NCBI GenBank assembly: GCA_021780695.1
Contig: JAJXYD010000027.1
Span: 1 to 64,000 of the forward strand
Origin: Deltaproteobacteria bacterium
Lineage (GTDB): Bacteria > Desulfobacterota > Syntrophobacteria > Syntrophobacterales > Syntrophobacteraceae
Length of the DNA: 64,000 nt
Direction of reading: 5' to 3'
Positions 25,877-35,226 of this stretch are shown one piece after another. The stretch's first letter is position 1. Each line of letters opens with the position of its first letter. The position numbers and the translations under genes are program-made. The notes under the pieces are model-generated. The model searched no databases. It was not told where the DNA came from and saw nothing but the letters and a program-made list of their open reading frames with translations.

Positions 25877-27865
25877 TTAACCTTCGGCCGTCCTGCGGTC
25901 ATCCATGCTAAACAGTTTCCGTTCGCGTTTTTCGGAAATGCCAAGGGCGGCCCTCTTCTTGTCGATATGGTCGATCATCATATAGGCCATTTCGATAGGA
26001 TCGTTTGAGAAGCCCCATTTGCCGAAGCCTTTTTCCTCGAGACCGTTAAAGAGCAGATCGTGGAACTTGGTGCCTTGAACCGTCGGGAAGGTTACGCCGA
26101 AAACGGTGTAGATACCCGAAGCCACAACGTACTGACCGATGCAGATGGCCTTCTCGCTCATGTACTCGGGAGCTGCGCCAGCCACCGGCAGATCGGAAAT
26201 CTTGTCGCCAAGTCCGCCCATTTTGACCATTTCGGCCACGGCAATGAGAATGCGGCTGTTATCGACACAGGACCCCAGGCTCAACACGGGAGGGATACCA
26301 ACGGTTTCGCAAACCTCGGCCAGGCCTTCACCGGCAAGAACGGATGCATCAGGTCGCATTAGACCCGCCTTAGCCAGAGATATCTGAGAACAACCCGTCT
26401 GGACGACAAGCACGTTGTTCTTGATAAGCTCCTTCACCAGTTCGACGTGGAGGTAATCGTGCTTTACACGCGGATTGGTGCAGCCTACCACGGCGGCTAC
26501 GCCCCTGATTTTGCCGTTTATGATGTTGGCGTTAAGAGGGGTATAGGACTCGCGGAACTCGCCGCCAAGCATGTAGTTGACATACTCGTGCGAGAAGCCG
26601 TGTACGCCCCAGTCCTGACGGGAGGGGATGACGATCTTGGCTGTCCGCTTGGAATAACGCTCAATAGCCATATCGATGATCTGGTTTGGAGCATCAAAGG
26701 GAGCATGCTCGTGGAATTCGACGTGGGTGGCGCCTTCGATGTGCGCTCTGGGGTTGGTAGTAAAAAACCTCGTACCGTAGCATTCGGCCACCTTCACCAG
26801 AGACTGCATGATGCACTGGACATCCACGCCCATCGCATCCACCGCGCCCGTGGCGATAACGGGCTCAACCGACATGAAGTTACCGGCGTGAGGAATGCCG
26901 TGGCGTCCCAGGACTTCGGCGCCCGAGCAACACATGCCAAGCAGGTTAATGCCCTTGGCGCCCGAGGCCTTGGCCTTTGCGAGATTTGCCGGATCGTTTA
27001 CCGCAACCACCATGGCTTCAAACATCAGCGGTTCGTGACCGTGAATTATAATATTGACCTGGTCTTCCTTGAGGAAGCCCATATTGACGCCGGCGACCTT
27101 GGGCGTGGGGGTGCCGAAAAGGATGTCGGAGATTTCGGTGGCCACCATGGAGCCGCCCCAACCGTCGGCGAGAGCGGTACGCGAGCACTGCTTTACGATG
27201 TTCTCGTAATCCTGATCGACGCCCATGTGGGTGCGGTGCATGATTTCCATTATTTCGCGCATGGAACCGCGAGGAACGATTCCTTCTTTGCGCCACGTTT
27301 CCAGGGTTTTTGGGGGAACACGCTTAGCGAAGGGAATTTCTCCCTCAACCTGGGTATAGGTGCGCTCGAGTTCGGCGTAGAGGTCCTTGGCTATGTCCAT
27401 GACTTCTCTATCGGCGGTCGCTATGCCGATGCTTTCGGCAACGCTTTTGAGCTTCTTAACATCCTGGATCTTGAAATGCTCGATCTTGCCGTTTACCACT
27501 TCCCGGAAGATGTCGAGCATGCCCATACCGTGGTCGGTGTGGGCCGAACAGCCGGCGGCAACGTTACGGGCGAAGTTACGGGCGGCTATGGTGTCGATCG
27601 TAGCGCCGCAAACTCCGACCTTGGAGTAGGGGTCTTTTGCGTTCAGGCGGCAGGGCCCCATGAAGCAGTGCTTGCAGCAGGCAGAATCGGCTCCAATCGG
27701 GCAGGGCTTCATTTCGGCTGCTCTGGTAAAGCAGTTATCGGTTCCGTCCGCTTCCATTTTCCGCAACATCTGCAGAGTGGTTTCGCAGGTCGTCATGTCT
27801 CGATAATCGATTTTCTTTGCTTTCTTTTCTTCTACAATCGAAACTGGTTTCTTCTCATCAGCCAT
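25877..27865 (-). CDS. cooS: Carbon monoxide dehydrogenase catalytic subunit
   Basis: The 662-residue nickel CODH (CooS/AcsA, beta subunit), which interconverts CO2 and CO and feeds CO to AcsB through the tunnel of the complex. The cluster ligands are visible: Cys55 and Cys63 for the D-cluster shared between subunits, and Cys64, Cys67, Cys72 and Cys86 for the B-cluster (ACCKHCFMGPC). Later segments fit the C-cluster, including LGMCCSGAEVLGRHGIPHAG, VVGCTNPR, VQTGCSQ and LGSCVDNSRI. It lies between acsD and acsB. No cooC-type nickel-insertion ATPase or fhs/metF genes are seen nearby, so maturation and the methyl branch are encoded elsewhere. Confidence 0.96.
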   Translation of the reverse strand: MADEKKPVSIVEEKKAKKIDYRDMTTCETTLQMLRKMEADGTDNCFTRAAEMKPCPIGADSACCKHCFMGPCRLNAKDPYSKVGVCGATIDTIAARNFARNVAAGCSAHTDHGMGMLDIFREVVNGKIEHFKIQDVKKLKSVAESIGIATADREVMDIAKDLYAELERTYTQVEGEIPFAKRVPPKTLETWRKEGIVPRGSMREIMEIMHRTHMGVDQDYENIVKQCSRTALADGWGGSMVATEISDILFGTPTPKVAGVNMGFLKEDQVNIIIHGHEPLMFEAMVVAVNDPANLAKAKASGAKGINLLGMCCSGAEVLGRHGIPHAGNFMSVEPVIATGAVDAMGVDVQCIMQSLVKVAECYGTRFFTTNPRAHIEGATHVEFHEHAPFDAPNQIIDMAIERYSKRTAKIVIPSRQDWGVHGFSHEYVNYMLGGEFRESYTPLNANIINGKIRGVAAVVGCTNPRVKHDYLHVELVKELIKNNVLVVQTGCSQISLAKAGLMRPDASVLAGEGLAEVCETVGIPPVLSLGSCVDNSRILIAVAEMVKMGGLGDKISDLPVAGAAPEYMSEKAICIGQYVVASGIYTVFGVTFPTVQGTKFHDLLFNGLEEKGFGKWGFSNDPIEMAYMMIDHIDKKRAALGISEKRERKLFSMDDRRTAEG

Positions 27866-27938
27866 GTAGCACCTCTTTTCCCCTTCCTGGGGAGGTTCGT
27901 TTTACCGGAAACACTCGCTTTCGATTCTTAGCAAGGCC

Positions 27939-28883
27939 TTACATCATTTTCGCTATATAGTTTTTAACCAGCTTTACGGCCTCAGGATGGCGCATAACCA
28001 CGACATCGGCCCCAGCGATCAACAGGTCTACAGCGGTAACAGCCTCCATGAGGATCCCGCGCTGGGCGGCATCGCCGAGTTCCGGAGCATCCTCGTTGCT
28101 CAGGTTAGACTCTTTGCACTTCCAGGTCTCATTGGCCACATTGGCAATGATGGGCTGCTGAAGTTTGTCGTCTTCCTGGGTAAGAGCGGCCTGCCCGATG
28201 CGCTCCATTACCGAATAGGTATACTCGAGACCGTATCCGAGCCCGCCGGTGGTAGGATCAATTATGAGGTTATCCGGATTCACACCAAGGTTTCCAAGCA
28301 GAATATTGAGCTGTTTGGCCAGGTTTACGTCAATTGGGGAAGAAGCCACCACCAACTGCTTATAGCCAAGAGAAGCGGCGCCTATCTGTTTGTAGTCGCC
28401 CTCTTCAACCGGAGAGAGGCACACATTTTTGCCCGTGCAGCTTTCAGCTACAAGTTTCATAACCTCGGTGTCTTTTTCGTGATTGGCAACTCCCCACACA
28501 ATCACGGGCACATCGACGGCGTCGACAACTTTTTTTACCGTCGCGGCCACTTCGCTCGCCGCGCGGTTGTCGCCGTTGGGGTCCGCGCTCTTGGTCTGGA
28601 CCACAATGATCTCGGCCCCGTAGGTACTAACGCATTTTTTCGCCCATGCGGCGGAGTCGCTCAAAACATCGCTAAAAGGCGCCTTTGCAGCCTCCGCCCA
28701 CTCAGCGCTGGGGTCCTTGTCCCACACTTCCATTGCGATTCTCGGAGCGTTAGGCACTGCTCCCTCGAACGAATGAAAGGCAAATACCCCTCTGCCGCCG
28801 ATCGTAACCTTTTTGTCTCCGCTACCCAGGGTTACTTCTCTGATTTTTCCCGAATACATCTGCTTTGATGGTTGAAATGTCAA
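27939..28883 (-). CDS. acsD: Corrinoid/iron-sulfur protein small subunit
   Basis: The 314-residue delta subunit of the corrinoid/iron-sulfur protein, a TIM-barrel partner that helps hold cobalamin between the two subunits. Typical features include the VTIGGRGVFAFHSFEG start region, VIVWGVANHEKD, LIIDPTTGGLGYGLEYTYSVMERIG, and IIANVANETWKCKES. It is the first gene of the leftward CODH/ACS operon, 73 bp ahead of cooS, and is separated from its usual partner acsC by cooS and acsB. The ATG at 28883 follows an AAGGAGG sequence. Confidence 0.95.
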   Translation of the reverse strand: MTFQPSKQMYSGKIREVTLGSGDKKVTIGGRGVFAFHSFEGAVPNAPRIAMEVWDKDPSAEWAEAAKAPFSDVLSDSAAWAKKCVSTYGAEIIVVQTKSADPNGDNRAASEVAATVKKVVDAVDVPVIVWGVANHEKDTEVMKLVAESCTGKNVCLSPVEEGDYKQIGAASLGYKQLVVASSPIDVNLAKQLNILLGNLGVNPDNLIIDPTTGGLGYGLEYTYSVMERIGQAALTQEDDKLQQPIIANVANETWKCKESNLSNEDAPELGDAAQRGILMEAVTAVDLLIAGADVVVMRHPEAVKLVKNYIAKMM

Positions 28884-29595
28884 GGTCAGCCTCCTTCTTG
28901 AGAGTCGATTCCATGTTCGTCCGCGAGCCGATCAGGCTACGAGCCTACCTGAATCAGCGGAATACACGTCTGAAAGGCCATTGTCGTCGTAGAGCCAAAA
29001 CCTTGGGATTCTTTCCTGCCGGACCGAATGCGCTATCCTTCGGGGTTGCTTGAAAAGCTCTCAGGGTTAACGCTCGGTTCCACCGGTTTCTTGCCGACTG
29101 ATTTAATTTGGGGGAGCGCCCAAGGGAGATGTTTGAAACCAGAGAAATGAAGCGCCTTGCAGACCTGAGAACTTCCTTCATCCCGGTTCATCTTCTTAGG
29201 CGGTGGAACCAACGCTTCATAAATAGAATACTGTAAAATGTCAACAATTTTCCTACAAACAGGGGAGCCGAGGATTACGCTATTACGGTTGCCAAATCCG
29301 TTGTTTCAAGCGGTTTTGGCGTGAAATTGCCGTACTCGGGCCGTGGGGATTTCGGGCACTTTGAGGAAAAAAATCGACAAAATTGCAAAAAAAAATTCGT
29401 ACGGGGATTTTGCTTTGTCAAAGGAGCCTAAATCTTCCGGATTGTCTTAAATTTAAACCGCCGCTCGAATCCAGATAGCTCGGAAGGGCCGTTTAGTTTC
29501 TCAAAGGATGGGCGGTAAATCAGAAAAAAAATCGATGCGGCCGGCACGGTTTGTTCCCGGTACGATTTATTCCCCCAGGGCCTTTTTTGCCCCTG
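28884..29595. promoter_or_regulatory. Promoter and leader region of the acs operon
   Basis: About 710 bp without a credible gene, upstream of acsD and downstream of nspC. It must contain the operon promoter. Paired inverted repeats suggest a folded leader: ATGAAGCG at 29147-29154 with CGCTTCAT at 29214-29221, and GGTTCCACC at 29076-29084 with GGTGGAACC at 29203-29211. I cannot match it to a known riboswitch class. The outer part (29220-29480) is AT-rich. Confidence 0.4.
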
Positions 29596-29620
29596 GACGC
29601 CACGCATTGAGCGTAGCGTC
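29596..29620 (-). terminator. Hairpin at the nspC 3' end
   Basis: GACGCTACGC and its near-complement (one G-T pair) flank a 5-nt loop right at the nspC stop. A second G/C hairpin (CCAGGGGC with AAAAAA loop) follows at about 29571-29594. Together they would end the leftward transcript before the acs promoter. Confidence 0.55.
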
Positions 29621-30780
29621 TAGGACAATCGCCCGAGATAGTCTTCATAGTCAAACTCGCGCACCATTTTTAGACCGCCCTCTTTTTTTCTAACCAGTAT
29701 CGAGGGAAGCCGCACGCCGTTGAACGTATTATTTTTCACCATCGTGTAGTGGGCCATATCGAAAAAGACGAGCTTAGAGCCCACTGAAAGCGGCTCTTGG
29801 AAGGAATAATCCCCGATTATATCACCGGCCAGGCAGGTCGGGCCCCCCAGCCTGTAAGTGTAGGGTAAAACGCCGGGCGGGGCCGCTCCGGCGATCTCGG
29901 GCCGATAGGGCATTTCGAGGACATCGGGCATGTGGGTGGCGGCCGAGGCATCGAGAATGGCTATATTCATACCGTTTTGCACAATGTCTAGGACCGAGGC
30001 CGCCAAAAATCCACAGTTTAGCGCCACTGCTTCTCCGGGCTCCAGGTAGACCTCCAGGCCGTATTTGGCCTTAAACCGATCGATAGCCGAGCACAACAAA
30101 TCGATGGCGTAGCCGGGTCTTGTAATGTGATGGCCTCCGCCAAAGTTAACCCACTCCATTCGAGGCAGGAATTCGCCAAATTTGGACTCGAAGGCCTCAA
30201 TGGTTCGAACAAGCGAGTCGGAATTGAGTTCGCACAGGGTGTGAAAATGCAAACCTGAAATTCCTTCGAGTTGCTCGGGTTCGAAGTTGGCCCTGGTGAC
30301 CCCCAGGCGTGAAAATGGAGCACAGGGATCATAAAGCGCGGTTTTTACTTCCGAGTGCTCGGGGTTTACGCGGATTGCAAACCTCTTTTGCTCTCGCATG
30401 GCCAGGGCCGAGGTTCTAAATAATTTCCACTGGGAAAAGGAGTTGAATACGATGTGATCGCCAAGGCTCAAGATTTGGCCGAATTCCCTCTCCGAATAGG
30501 CGGGAGAAAAGATATGGGTCTCTTTTGCGAATTCTTCCCGGCCAAGCCTTGCCTCATCAAGGGAGCTTGCAGCAACGCCGTCGAGGTAGTTTCGAATGAG
30601 AGGAAAGAGGCTAAAGGCCGCGAAGGCCTTAAGGGCAAGCAACACCTTGCAACCCGTTCGAACACGCAGGGACTCCAGAAGCAGGAGGTTTTTTATCAGA
30701 AGTCGCTCATCGACAACGTAGCAGGGCGTTGGAGCGCTTTTTAGATCCTCAGCAAGCTCAGAGCTCAGCTTCAATTCCAT
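29620..30780 (-). CDS. nspC: Carboxynorspermidine decarboxylase
   Basis: A 386-residue PLP-dependent, alanine-racemase-fold decarboxylase that converts carboxynorspermidine or carboxyspermidine to norspermidine or spermidine. The PLP lysine is in KVLLALKAFAAF near residue 50. FSRLGVT, GLHFHTLCE (catalytic-pocket His and Cys/Glu), the glycine-rich WVNFGGGHH, LEPGEAVA, and the C-terminal GGPTCLAGD motif with its Cys all match the NspC group. It lies 142 bp downstream of the dehydrogenase gene for the preceding step, in the same direction. This route is common in deltaproteobacteria, which often lack SAM-decarboxylase-type spermidine synthesis. Confidence 0.93.
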   Translation of the reverse strand: MELKLSSELAEDLKSAPTPCYVVDERLLIKNLLLLESLRVRTGCKVLLALKAFAAFSLFPLIRNYLDGVAASSLDEARLGREEFAKETHIFSPAYSEREFGQILSLGDHIVFNSFSQWKLFRTSALAMREQKRFAIRVNPEHSEVKTALYDPCAPFSRLGVTRANFEPEQLEGISGLHFHTLCELNSDSLVRTIEAFESKFGEFLPRMEWVNFGGGHHITRPGYAIDLLCSAIDRFKAKYGLEVYLEPGEAVALNCGFLAASVLDIVQNGMNIAILDASAATHMPDVLEMPYRPEIAGAAPPGVLPYTYRLGGPTCLAGDIIGDYSFQEPLSVGSKLVFFDMAHYTMVKNNTFNGVRLPSILVRKKEGGLKMVREFDYEDYLGRLS

Positions 30781-30922
30781 TTGGTTTTGATCCCAGACGG
30801 CTTTTGGGTTGGCTATCCCAAAGGATTTCGCGAGAAAAAGCCGCTCGCCATCGCGTTAATTAGCAAACCCCTAAGGGGTGTTCCCTTCAGGTTATCTCAG
30901 GACCCGATATCGCCGGGAGTCC

Positions 30923-32104
30923 TTACATTTCCTGAAAGACCTCGACCCAGGGCAGGCCGTGTGCCGGCAAGTCCTCCATGAAAGGATCGGGGTCAAGCTG
31001 TTCGAGGTTAAAGACGCCCTTGCCACTCCACTTGCCGGTAAGCATCATTTTGGCGCCGACAACAGCCGGGACCCCCGCGGTATAGGAAATGGCTTGGGCG
31101 CGGACTTCCCTAAAGGCCTCCTCGTGATCGCAAACATTATAGATATAGTATTTGCGCAGCCTTCCGTCCTTTAGCCCCGAGATCATGCACCCGATGTTGG
31201 TCTTGCCTGTATAACAGGCGGCAAGGGAGGCGGGATCGGGTAGAAGCATCTTAAGGAACTGCAAGGGGACTATCTTTTGCCCCTGGAACTCTACCGGGTC
31301 TATCCTGGTCAAGCCGACATTGTGGAGGACCCTTAGATGCGTGAGGTAGTCCTGGGAAAAGGTCATCCAGAACCGAATGCGCCTTAGACCCGGCAAGTGT
31401 TTTACAAGCGACTCCAACTCCTCGTGATAGATGAGGTACTTTTCCCGAACACCGATCTGGGGAAAGTCGAAGGGTTCATGGACGGAGAAAGGCTCTGTGT
31501 GCTTCCATTGGCCATCCTCCCAAAACCTGCCCTTGGCGGTTATCTCGCGGATATTTATCTCCGGGTTGAAATTGGTGGCGAAGGCATGGCCGTGAGAGCC
31601 CCCGTTGCAGTCCATTATATCGACGTAGTTTATCTCGTCAAAATAGTGTTTGAGGGCATAGGCGCAAAAGACATTGGTAACACCCGGATCGAAGCCGGAG
31701 CCAAGGAGCGCCATCAAACCCGCGCGCCGGAATTTTTCTTCATAGGCCCATTGCCATTTGTAGGAAAAGAAGGCTTCCTGCGGGGATTCGAAGTTGGCCG
31801 TATCCAAATAGTTTACCCCGGTTTCCAGACAGGCGTCCATGATCGACAAATCCTGGTAAGGAAGGGCAACGTTTATGACAAGATCGGGGGAGAGCGAGCG
31901 AATCAAGGCTACAGTTTGCTCCCGATTATCGGCGTCTACCTGCGAGGTTTTAATAGGACGGTCCAGGAGGGCCGCTATTTTTTCGCACTTTTCCTTCGTT
32001 CGGCTGGCAAGCGTTATCTCCGAGAAAACATCGGGCAGCCTGGCGCATTTTTGTGCAACAACGCTTCCAACACCGCCCGCCCCGATGATGAGCACTTTAC
32101 CCAT
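30923..32104 (-). CDS. Carboxynorspermidine synthase (saccharopine dehydrogenase family)
   Basis: A 393-residue NADPH-dependent dehydrogenase that condenses an amine (putrescine or diaminopropane) with aspartate semialdehyde to give carboxy(nor)spermidine. It opens with a Rossmann motif (VLIIGAGGVGSVVAQKCA), followed by ASRTKEKCEKIA and the saccharopine-dehydrogenase-family segments INVALPYQDL and GSGFDPGVTNVF. In the family, this gene adjacent to nspC is the standard marker of the alternative spermidine pathway, which makes that identity more likely than lysine metabolism. The ATG at 32104 is the only plausible start. Confidence 0.92.
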   Translation of the reverse strand: MGKVLIIGAGGVGSVVAQKCARLPDVFSEITLASRTKEKCEKIAALLDRPIKTSQVDADNREQTVALIRSLSPDLVINVALPYQDLSIMDACLETGVNYLDTANFESPQEAFFSYKWQWAYEEKFRRAGLMALLGSGFDPGVTNVFCAYALKHYFDEINYVDIMDCNGGSHGHAFATNFNPEINIREITAKGRFWEDGQWKHTEPFSVHEPFDFPQIGVREKYLIYHEELESLVKHLPGLRRIRFWMTFSQDYLTHLRVLHNVGLTRIDPVEFQGQKIVPLQFLKMLLPDPASLAACYTGKTNIGCMISGLKDGRLRKYYIYNVCDHEEAFREVRAQAISYTAGVPAVVGAKMMLTGKWSGKGVFNLEQLDPDPFMEDLPAHGLPWVEVFQEM

Positions 32105-32594
32105 AACATTTTCCTTGTACCTTTAGGGGGGTAACCAGGCCGCTCGCCGAGCAACCCGCTAAAACGACAGTATTGCTTCAGAGGAGGGTAGAATATTTAC
32201 TGAACGTCATTTGTCAACATATATTTACAATCCGGACATATCTAGAGATAGAGCCCTAAAAGTTTAGGCATACAGCGACAAAGCCGTCTGCAAAATTAAC
32301 CTCCCGGCGGTGCAATCACCCTCTACAGGGAAATTTTTTCACGCTCCCCGGAGCCAAAGACCTCCGCAAAGGAAGGAATAGAAAATGTTTATCCGTATTC
32401 TTTCGATCGACTGCGATGCCCGTTTTCGCTGATTTTACGAAAGACCAGGAAAGGTTCTAAATTGAGGCGGAGCGGAATTTACTTGTTTTTAGATCGTCTT
32501 TTCTATACACAGCCGTGAGGGTCGGCACGCGATCCTCACGGCCCCTGGTCGGGGCGCTTGAAAATTTTCACCTTTTTGTTTTCTGGAAGTAGAG
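32105..32594. other. Divergent intergenic region
   Basis: 490 bp between the leftward polyamine genes and the rightward methyltransferase. I see no gene. It must hold both promoters. A hairpin with 9-bp arms (GCCGTGAGG at 32511 with CCTCACGGC at 32533) lies about 55 bp upstream of the rightward gene and could be an attenuator or operator; no regulator can be named. Confidence 0.45.
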
Positions 32595-33209
32595 ATGAAT
32601 TTATTAAAAGTAGGCAGAATTTCGAAGGTTCGAATCGTTCACTCCCGGTTATTGGCTTTTGTGGTCTTTTTTATTCTCCTGGTGTGCGGCAACCGGCTGG
32701 GAAATGGTCTAAAGCGTGAACTGGTGAGCTTTGCGGGTCTAGGCTGCGTAATCGTCGCAGCCTTCGGAAGGACCTGGAGTTCCCTCTATATATCCGGGAG
32801 AAAAACTTCGACCCTTGTAGAATCCGGGCCCTATTCGACAACTCGAAATCCTCTCTATCTGTTCAGCCTGATTGGGACAGCAGGTATCGGACTCGCGACA
32901 GGAAGCCTTCTGATACTGCTCTTGCTGACACTATCCTTCGGCCTTTACTACCCTTTCGTAATCCGGAGTGAAGAAGAAGGCTTGCGCAAAATACACGGCG
33001 CGGCTTTTGACGCCTATGCCGCGCGAGTACCCAGATTTTTTCCTAAAATCTCTCTCTACAATGAACCCGAGGTATGTGAGGTCAACATCCGGCAACTCAA
33101 AAAGGCCATCCTCGACGCAAGTTATTTTTTGTGGATTTACGGAGCGCTCCAACTCATTGAAAGCCTCCATAACGCTTCGATACTGCCGACCTTAATGAGG
33201 CTGCCCTGA
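32595..33209 (+). CDS. Membrane methyltransferase, isoprenylcysteine/phospholipid methyltransferase type
   Basis: A 204-residue integral membrane protein with about five hydrophobic helices and the signature GPYSTTRNPLYLFSL at residues 78-92, followed by EEEGLRKIHGAAFDAYAARVPRFFP. This is the SAM-binding pattern of the ICMT/PEMT-like family, whose bacterial members methylate lipids or unknown small molecules. The C-terminal ~45 residues, with one more hydrophobic helix, extend past the usual domain. It stands alone, and its 3' end overlaps the convergent macro-domain gene by 18 bp. The substrate is unknown. Confidence 0.8.
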   Translation: MNLLKVGRISKVRIVHSRLLAFVVFFILLVCGNRLGNGLKRELVSFAGLGCVIVAAFGRTWSSLYISGRKTSTLVESGPYSTTRNPLYLFSLIGTAGIGLATGSLLILLLLTLSFGLYYPFVIRSEEEGLRKIHGAAFDAYAARVPRFFPKISLYNEPEVCEVNIRQLKKAILDASYFLWIYGALQLIESLHNASILPTLMRLP

Positions 33210-33749
33210 GTTTTCCCAAAGTTGGCCCTCTTCGACAAGGATCTTTTCAAACAGGGCGAGGTCCTGCTCGGACCACAAACAGACAATGACCTCCTCGATG
33301 CTTGTCTTGCGGGTAGAAAGAAATTCCCAAACGGCGTTAAACATGATCCTGGCACAGCTTTGCTTTGGAAAACCGAAGATTCCCGTGCTTATGGCCGGAA
33401 ACGCAATGGAGCCGACTCCCTTTTGCGTTGCGCGCTCCAAACTGTTAAGGATTGCGTTGCGAAGCTTTCGCTCCTCATCCCCCTCACCGTTTACAGGACC
33501 TACCGCATGAATCACATAAGAGGCCTTGAGGCTGCCGCCCCCGGTTACAACAGCTTCTCCGACTTCGATCGGCCCTATCCGATTGCACTCCTGCTGGATG
33601 CCTGGCCCTCCCCTGGTCCTGATGGCCCCGGCGACGCCGCCGCCCAGTTGCAGATGGGCGTTTGCCGCGTTTACGATCGCATCGACGGCCAGTTCGGTAA
33701 TATCGCCCCGGAGCAGCAAAAGTTTTTTCCCGTTGATTATTTTTTCCAT
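33192..33749 (-). CDS. Macro-domain ADP-ribose/O-acetyl-ADP-ribose hydrolase
   Basis: A 185-residue macro-domain protein of the MacroD/YmdB type, which removes ADP-ribose from proteins or deacetylates O-acetyl-ADP-ribose. The ligand-binding elements are plain: LLLRGDITELAVDAIVNAAN, the glycine loop LGGGVAGAIRTRGG, VIHAVGP, and IAFPAISTGIFGFP. The domain covers almost the whole protein. It is divergent from rlmE (122 bp between starts) and convergent with the membrane methyltransferase. No sirtuin or ADP-ribosyltransferase gene is nearby. Confidence 0.92.
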   Translation of the reverse strand: MEKIINGKKLLLLRGDITELAVDAIVNAANAHLQLGGGVAGAIRTRGGPGIQQECNRIGPIEVGEAVVTGGGSLKASYVIHAVGPVNGEGDEERKLRNAILNSLERATQKGVGSIAFPAISTGIFGFPKQSCARIMFNAVWEFLSTRKTSIEEVIVCLWSEQDLALFEKILVEEGQLWENSGQPH

Positions 33750-33871
33750 CTTTTATCCTCCAGCGTTTAAGATAAGAGTCGGCAGAGATTATCACCTTTT
33801 CGAAAAGCACGGGTTTACAAACCGGAGCTTTTCCGATATAGGAAACAATTCATATCCTTAGGGTCGAAACG

Positions 33872-34462
33872 ATGGCTTTTACGGTCCAAGACCATTATTT
33901 TCGCAAGGCAAAAAAAGAACATTACCTTGCCAGAGCTATATATAAGCTCGAAGAAATTCAGAAAAGATTTAAGGTATTGAAGCCGGGCGACCGAGTCCTC
34001 GATCTGGGAGCGGCCCCCGGTTCCTGGATACAGCTTGCGAGCGCGACTGTGGGAGGGGCGGGGCTTGTTGTGGGCATCGATCTCAAGCCCATCGAACATG
34101 GCTTCCCAAAGTATGTAAAAACCCTTCAGGGAGATATTTTCGACCAGGACTTCATCGAGGCAGCCCTGGGAGACCATGTTCCCTTTAACGCCGTTATAAG
34201 CGACATGGCGCCGTCCACCTCGGGGATAAAAGTCGCCGACAGCGCGCGGTCCGCGCTTCTTTTCGAACGGGCGCTGGAAGTTGCTCTGTGGGCGCTTGTT
34301 CCCGGAGGTTGTTTTCTAGCCAAGCTCTTTCATGGGTCGGATTTTCATCGGCTGCTCGCGCAGGTAAAACAGCACTTCGCGCAGACAAAGGTCGTAAGAC
34401 CGGAGGCCACCCGCAAACAGAGCAAGGAAATTTATATTTTAGCAATGAACAGGAAAAAATAG
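33872..34462 (+). CDS. rlmE: 23S rRNA 2'-O-methyltransferase
   Basis: A 196-residue FtsJ-type SAM-dependent methyltransferase that modifies the 2'-OH of U2552 in the A-loop of 23S rRNA. SAM motif I is [15 protein letters not shown]; the K-D-K-E catalytic set is consistent with the N-terminal [13 protein letters not shown] lysine, the [11 protein letters not shown] aspartate, the FLAKLFHG lysine and SKEIYILA glutamate. It is the first gene of a rightward run with yebC and ruvCAB, with yebC starting 14 bp after its stop. Confidence 0.95.
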   Translation: MAFTVQDHYFRKAKKEHYLARAIYKLEEIQKRFKVLKPGDRVLDLGAAPGSWIQLASATVGGAGLVVGIDLKPIEHGFPKYVKTLQGDIFDQDFIEAALGDHVPFNAVISDMAPSTSGIKVADSARSALLFERALEVALWALVPGGCFLAKLFHGSDFHRLLAQVKQHFAQTKVVRPEATRKQSKEIYILAMNRKK

Positions 34463-34476
34463 TCAGGAGGAGTTTT

Positions 34477-35226
34477 ATGTCGGGTCATTCCAAATGGGCA
34501 ACCATTCGCCACAAAAAGGGGGCGGCTGATGCCAAACGGGGAAAGGTTTTTACCAGGTTAATCAAGGAGTTAATGGTTGCTGCGCGGATGGGCGGCGGAA
34601 ATCCGGACGGCAACCCGAGGCTTCGTGCGGCGGTGCTGGCGGCTAAGGCAGAAAATATGCCCAAAGACAATATAGACAGGGCCATAAAGAAGGGCACCGG
34701 GGAACTTGAAGGGGTAAATTACGAAGAATTTTCCTATGAAGGATACGGCCCCGCCGGAGTCGCGGTTCTTATAGATATTATGACGGACAATCGCAACAGG
34801 GCCGCGAGCGAAATTCGCCACGTCTTTAGCCGCAACAATGGAAACCTCGGCGAAGCCGGCTGCGTCGCGTGGATGTTCAACAAGAAGGGCAGCATCGTTT
34901 TGGACAAAAAGATAATGGCTGAGGAAGAACTGATGGAGTTGGCCCTCGAAGCCGGGGCAGAAGATGTCCAAGACCAGGAAGACCAGTTCGAAGTGATCAC
35001 AGCGCCCGAGGAGTTTCTCAACGTGAAGTCGGTTTTCGACGAAAAGGGCATTGTATACGAGCTTGCCGAAGTCACCATGGCCCCGCAGACAACGGTTAAA
35101 ATCGAAGACGCAAAAACCGCCCAGCAAATCCTAAAACTCATGGACGCCCTTGAAGACCAAGACGATGTTCAAAATGTGTACGCAAACTTTGACATCCCCG
35201 ACCAGATAATGGAATCGCTGGAATAG
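34477..35226 (+). CDS. yebC: YebC/PmpR-family (TACO1-like) protein
   Basis: A 249-residue YebC/TACO1 family protein. It starts at [20 protein letters not shown], preceded by AGGAGG, and follows the family pattern throughout ([52 protein letters not shown]). Members are known as transcriptional regulators and, more recently, as ribosome-associated factors easing translation through difficult motifs. It lies directly ahead of ruvC with no gap, the usual position in many bacteria. Confidence 0.96.
   Translation: MSGHSKWATIRHKKGAADAKRGKVFTRLIKELMVAARMGGGNPDGNPRLRAAVLAAKAENMPKDNIDRAIKKGTGELEGVNYEEFSYEGYGPAGVAVLIDIMTDNRNRAASEIRHVFSRNNGNLGEAGCVAWMFNKKGSIVLDKKIMAEEELMELALEAGAEDVQDQEDQFEVITAPEEFLNVKSVFDEKGIVYELAEVTMAPQTTVKIEDAKTAQQILKLMDALEDQDDVQNVYANFDIPDQIMESLE

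Noticed and set aside
26447..27931. 494-codon rightward open frame
   Set aside because: It is antisense to cooS; high G+C at third positions keeps the opposite frame open.
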